Positions 16,604 through 24,601 of a stretch of 64,000 nucleotides of DNA are shown here, piece after piece. Source of the DNA: Streptomyces sp. CB01635 (lineage in GTDB: Bacteria; Actinomycetota; Actinomycetes; Streptomycetales; Streptomycetaceae); NCBI RefSeq assembly GCF_002803065.1, contig NZ_NNBL01000007.1, forward strand, positions 124,001-188,000, in the 5' to 3' direction. The notes under the pieces were generated by a model. That model saw only the letters and a program-made list of their open reading frames with translations, was not told the origin of the DNA and did not search any database. Within the stretch, counting starts at the first letter, position 1, and each line of letters starts with the position of its first letter. Made by a program: the position numbers and the translations under genes.

Positions 16604-17359
16604 ATGAGCAGGACACGTCGTACGGACGAGGGCCATGGCCGGCTCGGCAGCACGCTGTCGGGGTTGGCCGTGGCCCTCGGCTGTGTGCTGTTCCTGGGCG
16701 GGTTCGTGTGGGGCGCCATCGTGTACCAGCCGTACACCGTGCCCACCGAGTCGATGACGCCGACGATCGGCGCGGGCGACCGGGTCCTCGCGCAGCGGAT
16801 CGACGGCAGTGAGGTCAAGCGCGGCGACGTCGTCGTCTTCACGGAGTCGGCGTGGGGCGACATGCCCATGGTCAAGCGCGTCGTCGGCATCGGCGGCGAC
16901 AAGATCGCCTGCTGCGAGGCCGGCAAGCTGACCGTCAACGGCAAGGAGATTGCTGAACCGTATCTCCCCAAGGGGCAGGGCCCCTCGGCCACGGGCATCC
17001 CCACCACCACGGTCCCTGAGGGCCGCCTCTTCCTGCTCGGCGACGAGCGCAGCGGCTCTCTCGACTCCAGCGTCCACATCGGCGACTCCAGCCACGGAAC
17101 GGTGCCGCGCACCGCCGTCGCCGCCCGGGTCGACGCCGTGGCCTGGCCGATGGACGGCATGCTCGCGCGACCCACCGGCTTCGAGACGCTGCCGGGCGGG
17201 CTCTCCCAGCCGGGTCCCCTGAAGCTGGTCCTGGCCGCCGTGGTCGCGGGCGCCGTGCTGGTGCTCGGCGGTGCCGCGTACGGGCCGATCGCCAAGCGCG
17301 CGAGCAAGGGCCGCGGCCGGTCGCGCGCGTCGGCGGGGGAGCGGGCCCTTGCGGGCTGA
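16604..17359 (+). CDS. sipZ: Type I signal peptidase SipZ
   Basis: A 251-residue signal peptidase, last of the four. It has an N-terminal anchor (about 21-42), serine motif VPTESMTPTIGAGDRVLAQR, lysine box VKRVVGIGGDKI and GDERSGSLDSS in place of GDHR. A second hydrophobic segment near the C-terminus (LKLVLAAVVAGAVLVLGGAAY) is followed by basic residues, giving an N-in/C-in topology. The divergence of box E suggests different substrate preference from SipW-SipY. GGGGAG precedes the ATG. It overlaps the NUDIX gene by 11 nt. Confidence 0.92.
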   Translation: MSRTRRTDEGHGRLGSTLSGLAVALGCVLFLGGFVWGAIVYQPYTVPTESMTPTIGAGDRVLAQRIDGSEVKRGDVVVFTESAWGDMPMVKRVVGIGGDKIACCEAGKLTVNGKEIAEPYLPKGQGPSATGIPTTTVPEGRLFLLGDERSGSLDSSVHIGDSSHGTVPRTAVAARVDAVAWPMDGMLARPTGFETLPGGLSQPGPLKLVLAAVVAGAVLVLGGAAYGPIAKRASKGRGRSRASAGERALAG

Positions 17360-17870
17360 GCCTCCCGGGGCCGGCCGGGAGCTGCGGAAGGTCGCACGGG
17401 TCGTACTGCTCGATCCCGACGACCGCATTCTGCTGCTGCACGGGCACGAGCCGGGGGACACCGCCGACGACTGGTGGTTCACCCCGGGCGGCGGCCTGGA
17501 GGGCGACGAGACCCGTGAGCAGGCCGCGCTGCGCGAGCTCGCGGAGGAGACCGGCATCACGGACGTCGAGCTCGGCCCGGTCCTGTGGCGCCGCACCTGC
17601 TCCTTCCCGTTCGACGGGCGGCGCTGGGACCAGGACGAGTGGTACTTCCTGGCCCGTACGACGGCCGCGGTGGCCGGAGCGGAGATCGCCGGGGCGGGCC
17701 TGACCGAGCTGGAACGGCGCAGCGTCGCCGGAGCACGTTGGTGGACGTGCCGGGAACTGACCGAGGCACATGAGACGGTGTATCCGACCAGGCTCGCCGG
17801 GCTGCTGGAACGGCTGCTCGACGAGGGTCCCCCGAGTCGTCCCGAAGTCCTCGACACGGAAATCGTCTAG
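17349..17870 (+). CDS. NUDIX hydrolase
   Basis: A 173-residue nucleoside-diphosphate-X hydrolase. The NUDIX box is clear: GGGLEGDETREQAALRELAEETG (split as GGGLEGDE and REQAALRELAEETG), around residues 49-71, with the REx2EE core. The substrate cannot be told. The start is taken as TTG at 17349 because GGGGGAG lies about 8 nt upstream and the conserved fold begins soon after; there is no nearer ATG. It overlaps the end of sipZ and is probably in that operon. Confidence 0.88.
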   Translation: MRAEPPGAGRELRKVARVVLLDPDDRILLLHGHEPGDTADDWWFTPGGGLEGDETREQAALRELAEETGITDVELGPVLWRRTCSFPFDGRRWDQDEWYFLARTTAAVAGAEIAGAGLTELERRSVAGARWWTCRELTEAHETVYPTRLAGLLERLLDEGPPSRPEVLDTEIV

Positions 17871-17925
17871 AGGCGTACGGGGCTGACGCACAATAGGGGG
17901 ACGCACGGCTGAAGGGGAACATGCC

Positions 17926-18234
17926 ATGAGCGCCGAGGACCTCGAGAAGTACGAGACCGAGATGGAGCTGAAGCTCTACCGGGAGTACCGCGACGTCGTC
18001 GGTCTGTTCAAATACGTGATCGAGACCGAACGGCGCTTCTATCTCACCAACGACTACGAGATGCAGGTGCACTCGGTCCAGGGTGAGGTTTTCTTCGAGG
18101 TATCCATGGCGGATGCCTGGGTGTGGGACATGTACAGGCCCGCACGGTTCGTGAAGCAGGTCCGTGTGCTCACGTTCAAGGACGTGAATATCGAGGAGCT
18201 GAACAAGAGCGATCTGGAGCTGCCGGGTGGGTGA
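17926..18234 (+). CDS. DUF2469 conserved actinobacterial protein
   Basis: A 102-residue protein, extremely conserved in actinobacteria (EMELKLYREYRDVVGLFKYV, then ERRFYLTNDYEM and DAWVWDMYRPARFVKQV). Function is unknown. Its constant place between signal peptidase and yraN genes is a good synteny marker. AAGGGGA precedes the ATG, and a CACAAT box (about 17890) may be its -10. It is followed by a 22-nt tandem repeat that includes its stop codon. Confidence 0.93.
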   Translation: MSAEDLEKYETEMELKLYREYRDVVGLFKYVIETERRFYLTNDYEMQVHSVQGEVFFEVSMADAWVWDMYRPARFVKQVRVLTFKDVNIEELNKSDLELPGG

Positions 18235-18279
18235 GCCGGGGCTTCTGAGCGGGTGAGCCGGGGCTCTCGGGCGGGTGAG
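18229..18279. repeat. 22-nt tandem repeat, 2.3 copies
   Basis: The unit begins GGGTGAGCCGGGGCT and ends with a variable CTGAGC/TCGGGC. Copies are at 18229-18250 and 18251-18272, with a partial GGGTGAG at 18273-18279. The DUF2469 stop codon lies in the first copy. Confidence 0.7.
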
Positions 18280-18301
18280 TTCGCTGGATTGGGTGGCCGG
18301 G

Positions 18302-18310
18302 TTATCCACA
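18302..18310 (+). promoter_or_regulatory. Perfect DnaA-box-like nonamer
   Basis: TTATCCACA matches the classical bacterial DnaA box exactly, in the short gap between DUF2469 and yraN. A single box far from any visible origin is most likely chance or a DnaA-titration or regulatory site. Confidence 0.35.
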
Positions 18311-18384
18311 ACGCGTGAGTAGTTCACCAAGATCCACTTCTTCGGCGTCCATGCCTCAGCGTGGGCGTCGGAGGTGGTGCCGAC

Positions 18385-18768
18385 ATGAACGCGTCCAAGG
18401 CACGCAGCGCACTCGGAAAGTACGGCGAGGAGCTGGCCGCACGGCGGCTGGCCGAGTCCGGAATGACGGTCATCGAGCGCAACTGGCGCGCGGGGCGGAC
18501 GGGTGAGATCGACATCGTCGCCCGGGAGGGCGACGCGCTCGTCGTCTGCGAGGTGAAGACCCGCAGGGCGGGCGGCCCCGCCGGGTCCTTCGAGCATCCG
18601 ATGGCCGGGGTCACCCCCGTCAAGGCCCAGCGGCTGCGCGACCTGGCGGAGCGCTGGGTTCAGGAACACGGGGGAGCGCCACCCGGCGGCGTACGCATCG
18701 ATCTGGTCGGGGTCCTTCTGCCGGAGCGCGGCGCCCCAGTCGTCGAGCACGCGCGGGGTGTGGCCTGA
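18385..18768 (+). CDS. yraN: YraN/UPF0102 endonuclease-like protein
   Basis: A 127-residue protein of the restriction-endonuclease-like fold. The motifs are GKYGEELAARRL, NWRAGRTGEIDIVAREGDALVVCEVKTR (catalytic-like E...D...EVK pattern) and a C-terminal RIDLVGV. Function is unproven; the family is linked by synteny to DNA uptake genes. The ATG at 18385 is preceded by GGAGG. Its stop overlaps the comM ATG (TGATG), so it forms an operon yraN-comM-dprA. Confidence 0.92.
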   Translation: MNASKARSALGKYGEELAARRLAESGMTVIERNWRAGRTGEIDIVAREGDALVVCEVKTRRAGGPAGSFEHPMAGVTPVKAQRLRDLAERWVQEHGGAPPGGVRIDLVGVLLPERGAPVVEHARGVA

Positions 18769-20387
18769 TGGGATTCGCGCGCACATGCTCCGTGGCTCTC
18801 GTCGGGGTCGAGGGGGTGGTCGTCGAGGTCCAGGCCGACCTGGAGCCCGGGGTCGCCGCGTTCACGCTGGTCGGACTGCCCGACAAGAGCCTGTCGGAGA
18901 GCCGCGACCGAGTCAGGGCGGCGGTCGTCAACTCCGGCGGGGAGTGGCCGCAGAAGAAGCTCACGGTGGGGCTCAGCCCGGCGTCCGTGCCGAAGAGCGG
19001 CAGCGGATTTGACCTGGCCATCGCCAGCGCCGTGCTGGGAGCGGCCGAGCGGATCGATCCGAGGGTCCTCTCCGACGTCGTGATGATCGGCGAGCTTGGA
19101 CTCGACGGCCGCGTACGGCCCGTTCGCGGGGTGCTCCCGGCCGTCCTCGCGGCGGCCGACGCGGGCTACGAACAGGTCGTGGTCCCGGAGTGCTCGGCCG
19201 GCGAGGCCGCGCTCGTCCCGGGCGTCTCCGTCCTCGGCGTACGGAGCCTGCGGCAGCTCATCGCGGTCCTGACGGACGAGCCGGTCCCGGACGAGCCGCC
19301 TGACGAGACCGGACGCCCCGACCCGATGCTCGCGGGCCTGAGCATCCCGGGCCAGGGCCTCGGCGTGGGTCTCGCCGGGATGCCGCACGACGCCCACATC
19401 CTCGATCTGGCCGATGTCGTCGGCCAGCGCGCCGCACGCACGGCGATCGAGGTCGCCGCCGCCGGGGCCCACCACGTCCTCCTCCAGGGACCGCCAGGTG
19501 CCGGAAAGACCATGCTCGCCGAGCGGCTGCCGCTGGTCATGCCGCCGCTCACCCGCGAGGAAGCCCTCGAAGTGACGGCCATCCACTCGGTGGCGGGCAT
19601 GCTGCCGCCGGGCAAACCGATGGTCGACTCCGCCCCTTACTGCGCGCCGCACCACTCGGCGACGATGCAGTCTCTCGTCGGCGGCGGTCAGGGGATGCCG
19701 CGGCCGGGCGCCGTGTCGTTGTCCCACAGAGGGGTGCTCTTTCTTGACGAGGCGCCGGAATTCAGCGGCCAGGCACTCGACGCGCTGCGCCAGCCGCTGG
19801 AGTCGGGCCACGTGGTCATCGCCCGCAGTGCCGGAGTGGTGCGCCTGCCCGCCCGCTTCCTGATGGCCCTGGCCGCCAATCCGTGCCCGTGTGGCAACCA
19901 CTCGCTCGTGGGTGGCGGCTGCGAGTGCCCGCCGGCTGCGGTCCGCCGCTATCAGGCGCGCCTTTCCGGGCCGCTGCTCGACCGGGTCGACCTCAGGGTG
20001 GACGTGGAGCCCGTCACGCGTGCGGAGCTGACCGGGAGCGGCGCACAGGGCGAGACCACCGCCGTCGTCCGCGAGCGGGTGCGGGCAGCCCGCGAGAGGG
20101 GCGCGGCACGGCTCGCGGACACGCCCTGGCGGACGAACAGCGAGGTGCCCGGGCACGCGCTGCGCACTCGGTGGCCCGCCGCGCCGGGGGCCATGGACGA
20201 TGTCGAGACCGATCTGGAGCGCGGCTTCCTGACCGCCCGGGGCGTCGATCGTGTGCTGCGGGTGGCGTGGACTGTCGCGGACCTCTGCGGCCGGGACCGG
20301 CCACGCGCACAGGACGTGGCGCTCGCCCTTCAGCTGCGCACCGGGATCTCGCACGGTGTGGCCATGGCCCTCGGGGGGTCGTCATGA
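18768..20387 (+). CDS. comM: ComM-type AAA+ ATPase (YifB family, magnesium-chelatase-like)
   Basis: A 539-residue AAA+ protein. An N-terminal Lon-like ChlI domain (GVEGVVVEVQADLEPG... VGLPDKSLSESRDRVRAAV, split here) is followed by an ATPase with Walker A QGPPGAGKTMLAE, Walker B VLFLDEAPEF and the cysteine cluster NPCPCG...GGGCECPP. In naturally competent bacteria ComM is a branch-migration helicase for taken-up DNA. In Streptomyces, which are not known to be naturally competent, its role is probably recombination. It overlaps yraN by 1 nt and dprA by 4 nt. Confidence 0.93.
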   Translation: MGFARTCSVALVGVEGVVVEVQADLEPGVAAFTLVGLPDKSLSESRDRVRAAVVNSGGEWPQKKLTVGLSPASVPKSGSGFDLAIASAVLGAAERIDPRVLSDVVMIGELGLDGRVRPVRGVLPAVLAAADAGYEQVVVPECSAGEAALVPGVSVLGVRSLRQLIAVLTDEPVPDEPPDETGRPDPMLAGLSIPGQGLGVGLAGMPHDAHILDLADVVGQRAARTAIEVAAAGAHHVLLQGPPGAGKTMLAERLPLVMPPLTREEALEVTAIHSVAGMLPPGKPMVDSAPYCAPHHSATMQSLVGGGQGMPRPGAVSLSHRGVLFLDEAPEFSGQALDALRQPLESGHVVIARSAGVVRLPARFLMALAANPCPCGNHSLVGGGCECPPAAVRRYQARLSGPLLDRVDLRVDVEPVTRAELTGSGAQGETTAVVRERVRAARERGAARLADTPWRTNSEVPGHALRTRWPAAPGAMDDVETDLERGFLTARGVDRVLRVAWTVADLCGRDRPRAQDVALALQLRTGISHGVAMALGGSS

Positions 20388-21544
20388 GCGGAGCGGAGGT
20401 CTCCGACGGGATCCGGCTCGCGAGGGCCGCCCTCACCAGGATCGTCGAGCCCGGCGACGAGACGGCGGGGCGGTGGCTGAGGGAGTTCGGGGCGGTGGAG
20501 GTCGCGCGGCGCATCGTCGAGGACGGGGAGCCGCTGCCCGGGGTGAGCGAGGGCCGCTGGGCGGGGCTGCGGGCCAGAGCGGCCGATGTGCTGCCCGAGC
20601 GTGACCTGGAACTGGCGGCGGGCGCGGGCGCGCGGATCGTGTGTCCCGGGGACGCGGAGTGGCCGGCCCAGCTGGACGATCTCGGCGACGCGCGGCCCGT
20701 CGCCCTATGGGTGCGGGGGCGGCCGTCCCTGCGGATATGGGCGCTGCGGTCCGTCGGCGTCGTGGGGGCGCGGGCCTGCACGGACTACGGGGCACGGGTG
20801 GCGGCGAGCCTCGGTGCAGGGCTCGCGGAGCGCGGCAGCGTCGTCGTGTCGGGCGGGGCGTACGGGGTGGACGCGGCCGCCCATCGCGGGACCCTCGGTG
20901 CGAGCGGTGCCACCGTGGCGGTCCTGGCCTGCGGGGTCGACCGGCCCTATCCGCGCGGCCACGTCCAGTTGATCGAGCGGATCGCGGAACAGGGGCTCGT
21001 CATCGCGGAGTTGCCGCCCGGTGATCATCCGACGCGGAGCAGATTCATCCTCCGTAACCGCGTGATCGCCGCGCTCACCCGGGGGACCGTCGTCGTGGAG
21101 GCCGCCTACCGCAGCGGTGCTCTCGGTACGGCGCGGTGGGCGCAGCGCCTCGGCCGTCACACGATGGGGGTTCCTGGGCCGGTCACGAGTACGCGCTCCG
21201 AAGGGGTGCACGAACTGCTGCGCGGGGAAGCGGTTCTCGTCACTGACGCGGCGGAAGTCATGGAGCTGGTCGGGGACATGGGGGACCTCGCCCCGGCGCG
21301 CCGCGGACCCGTACTGCCGCACGACCTGCTCGCGCCGGGTGCCGCGGCGGTCCTGGCGGCGCTGCCCGCCGGCGGAACCGTCGGGGTGGGGGACATCGCC
21401 CGGGCCGCGGGCACCGGAGTCGACGACGCGATCGGGAGGTTGTACGAACTGCGCTCACTGGGGTTCGTCGAACGACACAGCGATGGCTGGCAGTTGACAC
21501 GCCAGGCGATCCAGCCTGTCTTGCCGGAAGGAGATGATCGGTGA
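20384..21544 (+). CDS. dprA: DNA-processing protein DprA (Smf)
   Basis: A 386-residue protein with a Rossmann-type DprA core: VGVVGARACTDYGARVA, SGGAYGVDAAAHRGTLG, then FILRNRVIAALTRGTVVVEA. The N-terminal helical region and a C-terminal winged-helix (VGDIARAAGTGVDDAIGRLYELRSLGFVER) complete the family. DprA loads RecA on single-stranded DNA. It is coupled to comM by an ATGA overlap. There is no sign of damage despite the absence of other competence genes in the window. Confidence 0.93.
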   Translation: MSGAEVSDGIRLARAALTRIVEPGDETAGRWLREFGAVEVARRIVEDGEPLPGVSEGRWAGLRARAADVLPERDLELAAGAGARIVCPGDAEWPAQLDDLGDARPVALWVRGRPSLRIWALRSVGVVGARACTDYGARVAASLGAGLAERGSVVVSGGAYGVDAAAHRGTLGASGATVAVLACGVDRPYPRGHVQLIERIAEQGLVIAELPPGDHPTRSRFILRNRVIAALTRGTVVVEAAYRSGALGTARWAQRLGRHTMGVPGPVTSTRSEGVHELLRGEAVLVTDAAEVMELVGDMGDLAPARRGPVLPHDLLAPGAAAVLAALPAGGTVGVGDIARAAGTGVDDAIGRLYELRSLGFVERHSDGWQLTRQAIQPVLPEGDDR

Positions 21545-21891
21545 CGGAGGGTGTTGCGCCGTCCGGATGACGGCCGAACCCCTTGGCGTTACGGGGCGTT
21601 GGCGTTTCGGCCCGGTCACGTACAGCGACGGATGTGACCCCGCAAGTCGCCCAACGGAACGTATCTGCGCACGTGCGATCCAATAGCCTTCGCACACTGC
21701 GACGCTCCAGTCACGCTACGCTCACCAGGATTCCGGCTCGTTCGGTTCAATCCCGAATCAGTCCGGCAACGAAGAGCAACCACGATCAGATGGGCAACCG
21801 AGTATCAGACAGGCAACTTCGGATCTTTACCATCAGTCCGGCGCCAGGCGCACAAATCCCCAGTTCACGGCAGAACGGCACAAGGCGACGA
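21545..21891 (+). other. whiG upstream region, 347 nt, no gene
   Basis: This interval between dprA and whiG is less GC-rich than its surroundings. It holds -10-like TACGCT at 21717-21722 but no matching -35 at normal spacing. The frame from 21583 is open into whiG but lacks coding character before the ATG at 21892. It is probably the whiG promoter and leader. I see no terminator, repeat or small gene I can support. Confidence 0.5.
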
Positions 21892-22728
21892 ATGCCCCAG
21901 CACACCTCCGGGTCTGACCGGGCTGCGGTTCCCCCCGCTGCCCGTGGCAGCGTGCGGCCTCCTGCTCCCTCGTCGCTCGAGGAGCTGTGGAGGTCGTACA
22001 AGACGACGGGCGACGGGCGATTGCGCGAGCAGCTCATCCTGCACTACTCGCCGCTGGTCAAGTACGTCGCGGGCCGCGTCAGCGTCGGGCTGCCGCCCAA
22101 TGTCGAACAGGCCGACTTCGTGTCCTCAGGGGTCTTCGGACTGATCGACGCGATCGAGAAATTCGACATCGAGCGCGAGATCAAGTTCGAGACGTACGCG
22201 ATCACCCGGATCCGCGGCGCCATGATTGACGAACTCCGGGCGCTCGACTGGATTCCGCGCTCCGTGCGGCAGAAGGCGCGCAACGTCGAGCGGGCCTACG
22301 CCACGCTCGAGGCGCAGCTGCGGCGGACTCCGTCGGAGAGCGAGGTGGCCGCAGAGCTCGGCATCAGGGTCGAGGAACTGCACGCGGTCTTCAGCCAGTT
22401 GTCCCTCGCGAACGTGGTGGCTCTGGAAGAGCTGCTGCACGCCGGTGGCGAGAGCGGCGACCGGCTCAGCCTCATGGACACGCTCGAGGACCACGCCGCC
22501 GACAACCCGGTCGAAGTCGCCGAGGACCGGGAGCTTCGGCGGTATCTGGCGCGAGCGATCAACACGCTGCCGGAGCGCGAGAAGACCGTCGTGACGCTGT
22601 ACTACTACGAAGGCCTCACCCTCGCGGAGATCGGCAATGTGCTCGGCGTGACCGAGAGTCGCGTCAGTCAGATCCACACCAAGTCCGTCCTCCAGCTTCG
22701 CGCGAAGCTGGCCGGCTTCCGGCGCTGA
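21892..22728 (+). CDS. whiG: RNA polymerase sigma factor WhiG
   Basis: A 278-residue FliA-type sigma-28 factor that commits aerial hyphae to sporulation in Streptomyces. The N-terminus PQHTSGSDRAAVPPAAR matches WhiG from S. coelicolor as I recall it. Region 2 (QADFVSSGVFGLIDAIEKFD, FETYAITRIRGAMIDELRALDWIPRSVR) and region 4 (LTLAEIGNVLGVTESRVSQIH) are intact. It recognises promoters such as whiH and whiI and is held by the anti-sigma RsiG with c-di-GMP. The weak AAGGCGA upstream of the ATG suggests low translation. Confidence 0.97.
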   Translation: MPQHTSGSDRAAVPPAARGSVRPPAPSSLEELWRSYKTTGDGRLREQLILHYSPLVKYVAGRVSVGLPPNVEQADFVSSGVFGLIDAIEKFDIEREIKFETYAITRIRGAMIDELRALDWIPRSVRQKARNVERAYATLEAQLRRTPSESEVAAELGIRVEELHAVFSQLSLANVVALEELLHAGGESGDRLSLMDTLEDHAADNPVEVAEDRELRRYLARAINTLPEREKTVVTLYYYEGLTLAEIGNVLGVTESRVSQIHTKSVLQLRAKLAGFRR

Positions 22729-22738
22729 CAATGCGGAA

Positions 22739-22772
22739 TCGTCCCTGCCGGGCCGTGCGTGGGGCAGGACGA
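22739..22772 (+). terminator. Probable whiG terminator hairpin
   Basis: Stem TCGTCC(C)TGCC / GGCAGGACGA with one bulged base and a 13-nt loop, starting 11 nt after the whiG stop. No T-run follows, as is common in Streptomyces. Confidence 0.6.
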
Positions 22773-22808
22773 CTCCCGCTGCGCGCCTCCCGTCCGTAAA
22801 GTGGTGAC

Positions 22809-23390
22809 GTGCCAAGGATTCGAGCGGCCTCAGTGGCCGAGCACCGGTCGATGCAGCGCGGCGCCCTTCTGGACGCGGCGCGCTCCCTGTTGTCCGAGGG
22901 CGGGACGGAGGCGCTGACCTTCCCCGCGCTCGCCGAGCGCACCGGGCTCGCCCGGTCCTCCGTGTACGAGTACTTCCGGTCGCGGGCCGCGGTCGTCGAA
23001 GAGCTCTGCGAGGTCGACTTCCCCGTCTGGGCGGCGGAGGTCTCCACGGCGATGGAGCGCGCCGGGACCCCCGAGGGCAAGGTCGAGGCCTATGTGCGGG
23101 AACAGCTCTCGCTGGTGGGCGACCGCCGGCACCGCGCCGTCGTGGCCATCTCGGCGAGCGAACTCGACTCAGGGGCGCGCGAGAAGATCCGCGCCGCCCA
23201 CGGCGGGCTGGTCGCGATGATCGTCGAGGCGCTCGCCGACATGGGCCACGCGGAACCGCGCCTCGCGGCGATGCTCCTTCAGGGGGTGGTGGACGCGGCG
23301 GTCCGACGCATCGAACTGGGCGCGGCGGAAGACCCCTCGGCCATCACCGAAGCGGCCGTGAGCATGGCCCTCCGGGGCGTCAGCGGCTGA
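22809..23390 (+). CDS. TetR/AcrR-family transcriptional regulator
   Basis: A 193-residue regulator with an N-terminal helix-turn-helix (ALLDAARSLLSEGGTEALTF, then AERTGLARSSVYEYFRSRAAVVEEL) and a divergent ligand-binding C-terminal part. The ligand and targets are unknown. The GTG at 22809 has no ribosome-binding site, but TAAAGT at 22797-22802 is placed as a -10 box for a leaderless transcript. It follows whiG and is convergent with the M23 gene, with an inverted-repeat element between them. Confidence 0.85.
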   Translation: MPRIRAASVAEHRSMQRGALLDAARSLLSEGGTEALTFPALAERTGLARSSVYEYFRSRAAVVEELCEVDFPVWAAEVSTAMERAGTPEGKVEAYVREQLSLVGDRRHRAVVAISASELDSGAREKIRAAHGGLVAMIVEALADMGHAEPRLAAMLLQGVVDAAVRRIELGAAEDPSAITEAAVSMALRGVSG

Positions 23391-23400
23391 TCCAGGGCGC

Positions 23401-23600
23401 GAGCCCTAGGGGCTCTCGTTTGGATCAGGCCGGGCTCGCGGGGGTCTGGTGCCGCACCTCGCGGCGTTGTCGTCAGTTGCCGACTCCCTCCTCCGCCTTG
23501 CGATGCACGCTCCCCCTGCTCTCGGCTTCGCTCGAGCAGAGGGACACCCATGACCCCGCTCCCTGATCCGGCCTGATCCAAACGAAAGGCCCTAGGGCTC
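23401..23600. repeat. 200-bp inverted-repeat element (MITE-like)
   Basis: The arms are 33 nt, at 23401-23433 and 23568-23600, starting GAGCCCTAGG and containing CGTTTGGATCAGGCCGG; 31 of 33 positions pair. The interior has no gene but carries a second palindromic repeat of the CTCCCCC...TCGGCTTCGCTCGAG...GGGAC type (23510-23549). It lies between convergent genes, and the M23 stop codon is inside the right arm. I recognise it as resembling repeats scattered in Streptomyces genomes. It may also act as a bidirectional terminator. Confidence 0.7.
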
Positions 23601-24326
23601 GGCGGGACCAAGCGCAAGCGGGACCGGCCCCGGCGCGGCACCCATCGCCGTACCGGCGTCGGCCATCGCCCCGTCCGGCAGCAGCGGCGAGAAGGTCCTC
23701 GGCGCGCCGGCCATCACGCCATCTGCACGAACGGCCGACCGGACCGGGGGCAGCGGGACCGGCAACGGCGGGTCGGCCCAGGGCGTGCCACCCGTCCCCG
23801 CCCCCGAGCCACCCGCCCCCAGCACCGGCAGCAGTCGCGACGGACCCTGGCGCAACAGCCGGGGTGGCAGCAGGGACAGTGGGTCGAGGTAGGTGTCACC
23901 CCGTAGCAAGCCCCAGTGCAGACAGGACGTCGGGCCGCAATGGTTGGTCGCGGGTTCCAGCACGCCCAGTACCTCGCCCGGTGCTACCCGGGCGCCCTTC
24001 TTCACCGATGGCGTCACCGGTTCATACGTAGTCCGTAGGGGTGGATCGCCCGTTTCTGACAGTTCCACCGCCACCACCCCTCTGCCCGCCACGCGGCCCG
24101 CGAACGACACTCGGCCCCGCGCCACCGCTCTGACCGAGGTGCCGACCGGCGCGGCCAGGTCCACGCCGCGGTGGCCCGCCCCGTAGTCCGTCGCCGGCGG
24201 GGCCCAGCCCCGTAGGATCGGGGGCCGCGTACCCACCGGCCAGGCGGCGCCCACGGCCGGTACCGGCGGGGGCGGCGCGAGGCCCGCCAGCGCCGCGGTC
24301 ATCGTCAGCATCAGCATCAGTCGCAT
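23592..24326 (-). CDS. Secreted M23-family peptidase (LytM-like)
   Basis: A 244-residue protein with an N-terminal signal peptide (LMLMLTMTAALAGLAPPPPVPAVGAAW). The M23 domain has HRGVDLAAPVGT (zinc ligands H and D) and HWGLLRG (the HxH position reads HWG, with histidine preserved). Such proteins cleave peptidoglycan cross-bridges or act as regulators of amidases. The C-terminal 90 residues are low-complexity Pro/Gly/Ala. The last codons and TAG stop lie in the 200-bp repeat element, so the terminus may have been set by that insertion. It is divergent from rpsB. Confidence 0.82.
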   Translation of the reverse strand: MRLMLMLTMTAALAGLAPPPPVPAVGAAWPVGTRPPILRGWAPPATDYGAGHRGVDLAAPVGTSVRAVARGRVSFAGRVAGRGVVAVELSETGDPPLRTTYEPVTPSVKKGARVAPGEVLGVLEPATNHCGPTSCLHWGLLRGDTYLDPLSLLPPRLLRQGPSRLLPVLGAGGSGAGTGGTPWADPPLPVPLPPVRSAVRADGVMAGAPRTFSPLLPDGAMADAGTAMGAAPGPVPLALGPAEP

Positions 24327-24601
24327 GCACTGAACGGTCCCGTCCCGACACGATCCGCGGGGATCATGGACCGGAACTGTGGACTACCGACCGGTTGTGG
24401 ACAGCGGCGTCACCCGGCACCTCGCGGGTCCCGTACACTTCTGATGGCGATCGGGGTCACCCGATCGACTTCGCACGCCCCAACACCAGGTCATTCGTGA
24501 CGGTGTCCGCGCCCCTCGGTCCCTCGTGGCACAGCGCGCGGGGCGTCAGGCGCGACAGCAATCCTGCGGTCGCGGCAACCGAGAACCCAAGGAGTACGGC
24601 C

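Noticed and set aside
24395..24403. TTGTGGACA as a DnaA box upstream of rpsB
   Set aside because: It is an imperfect match on either strand and stands alone.
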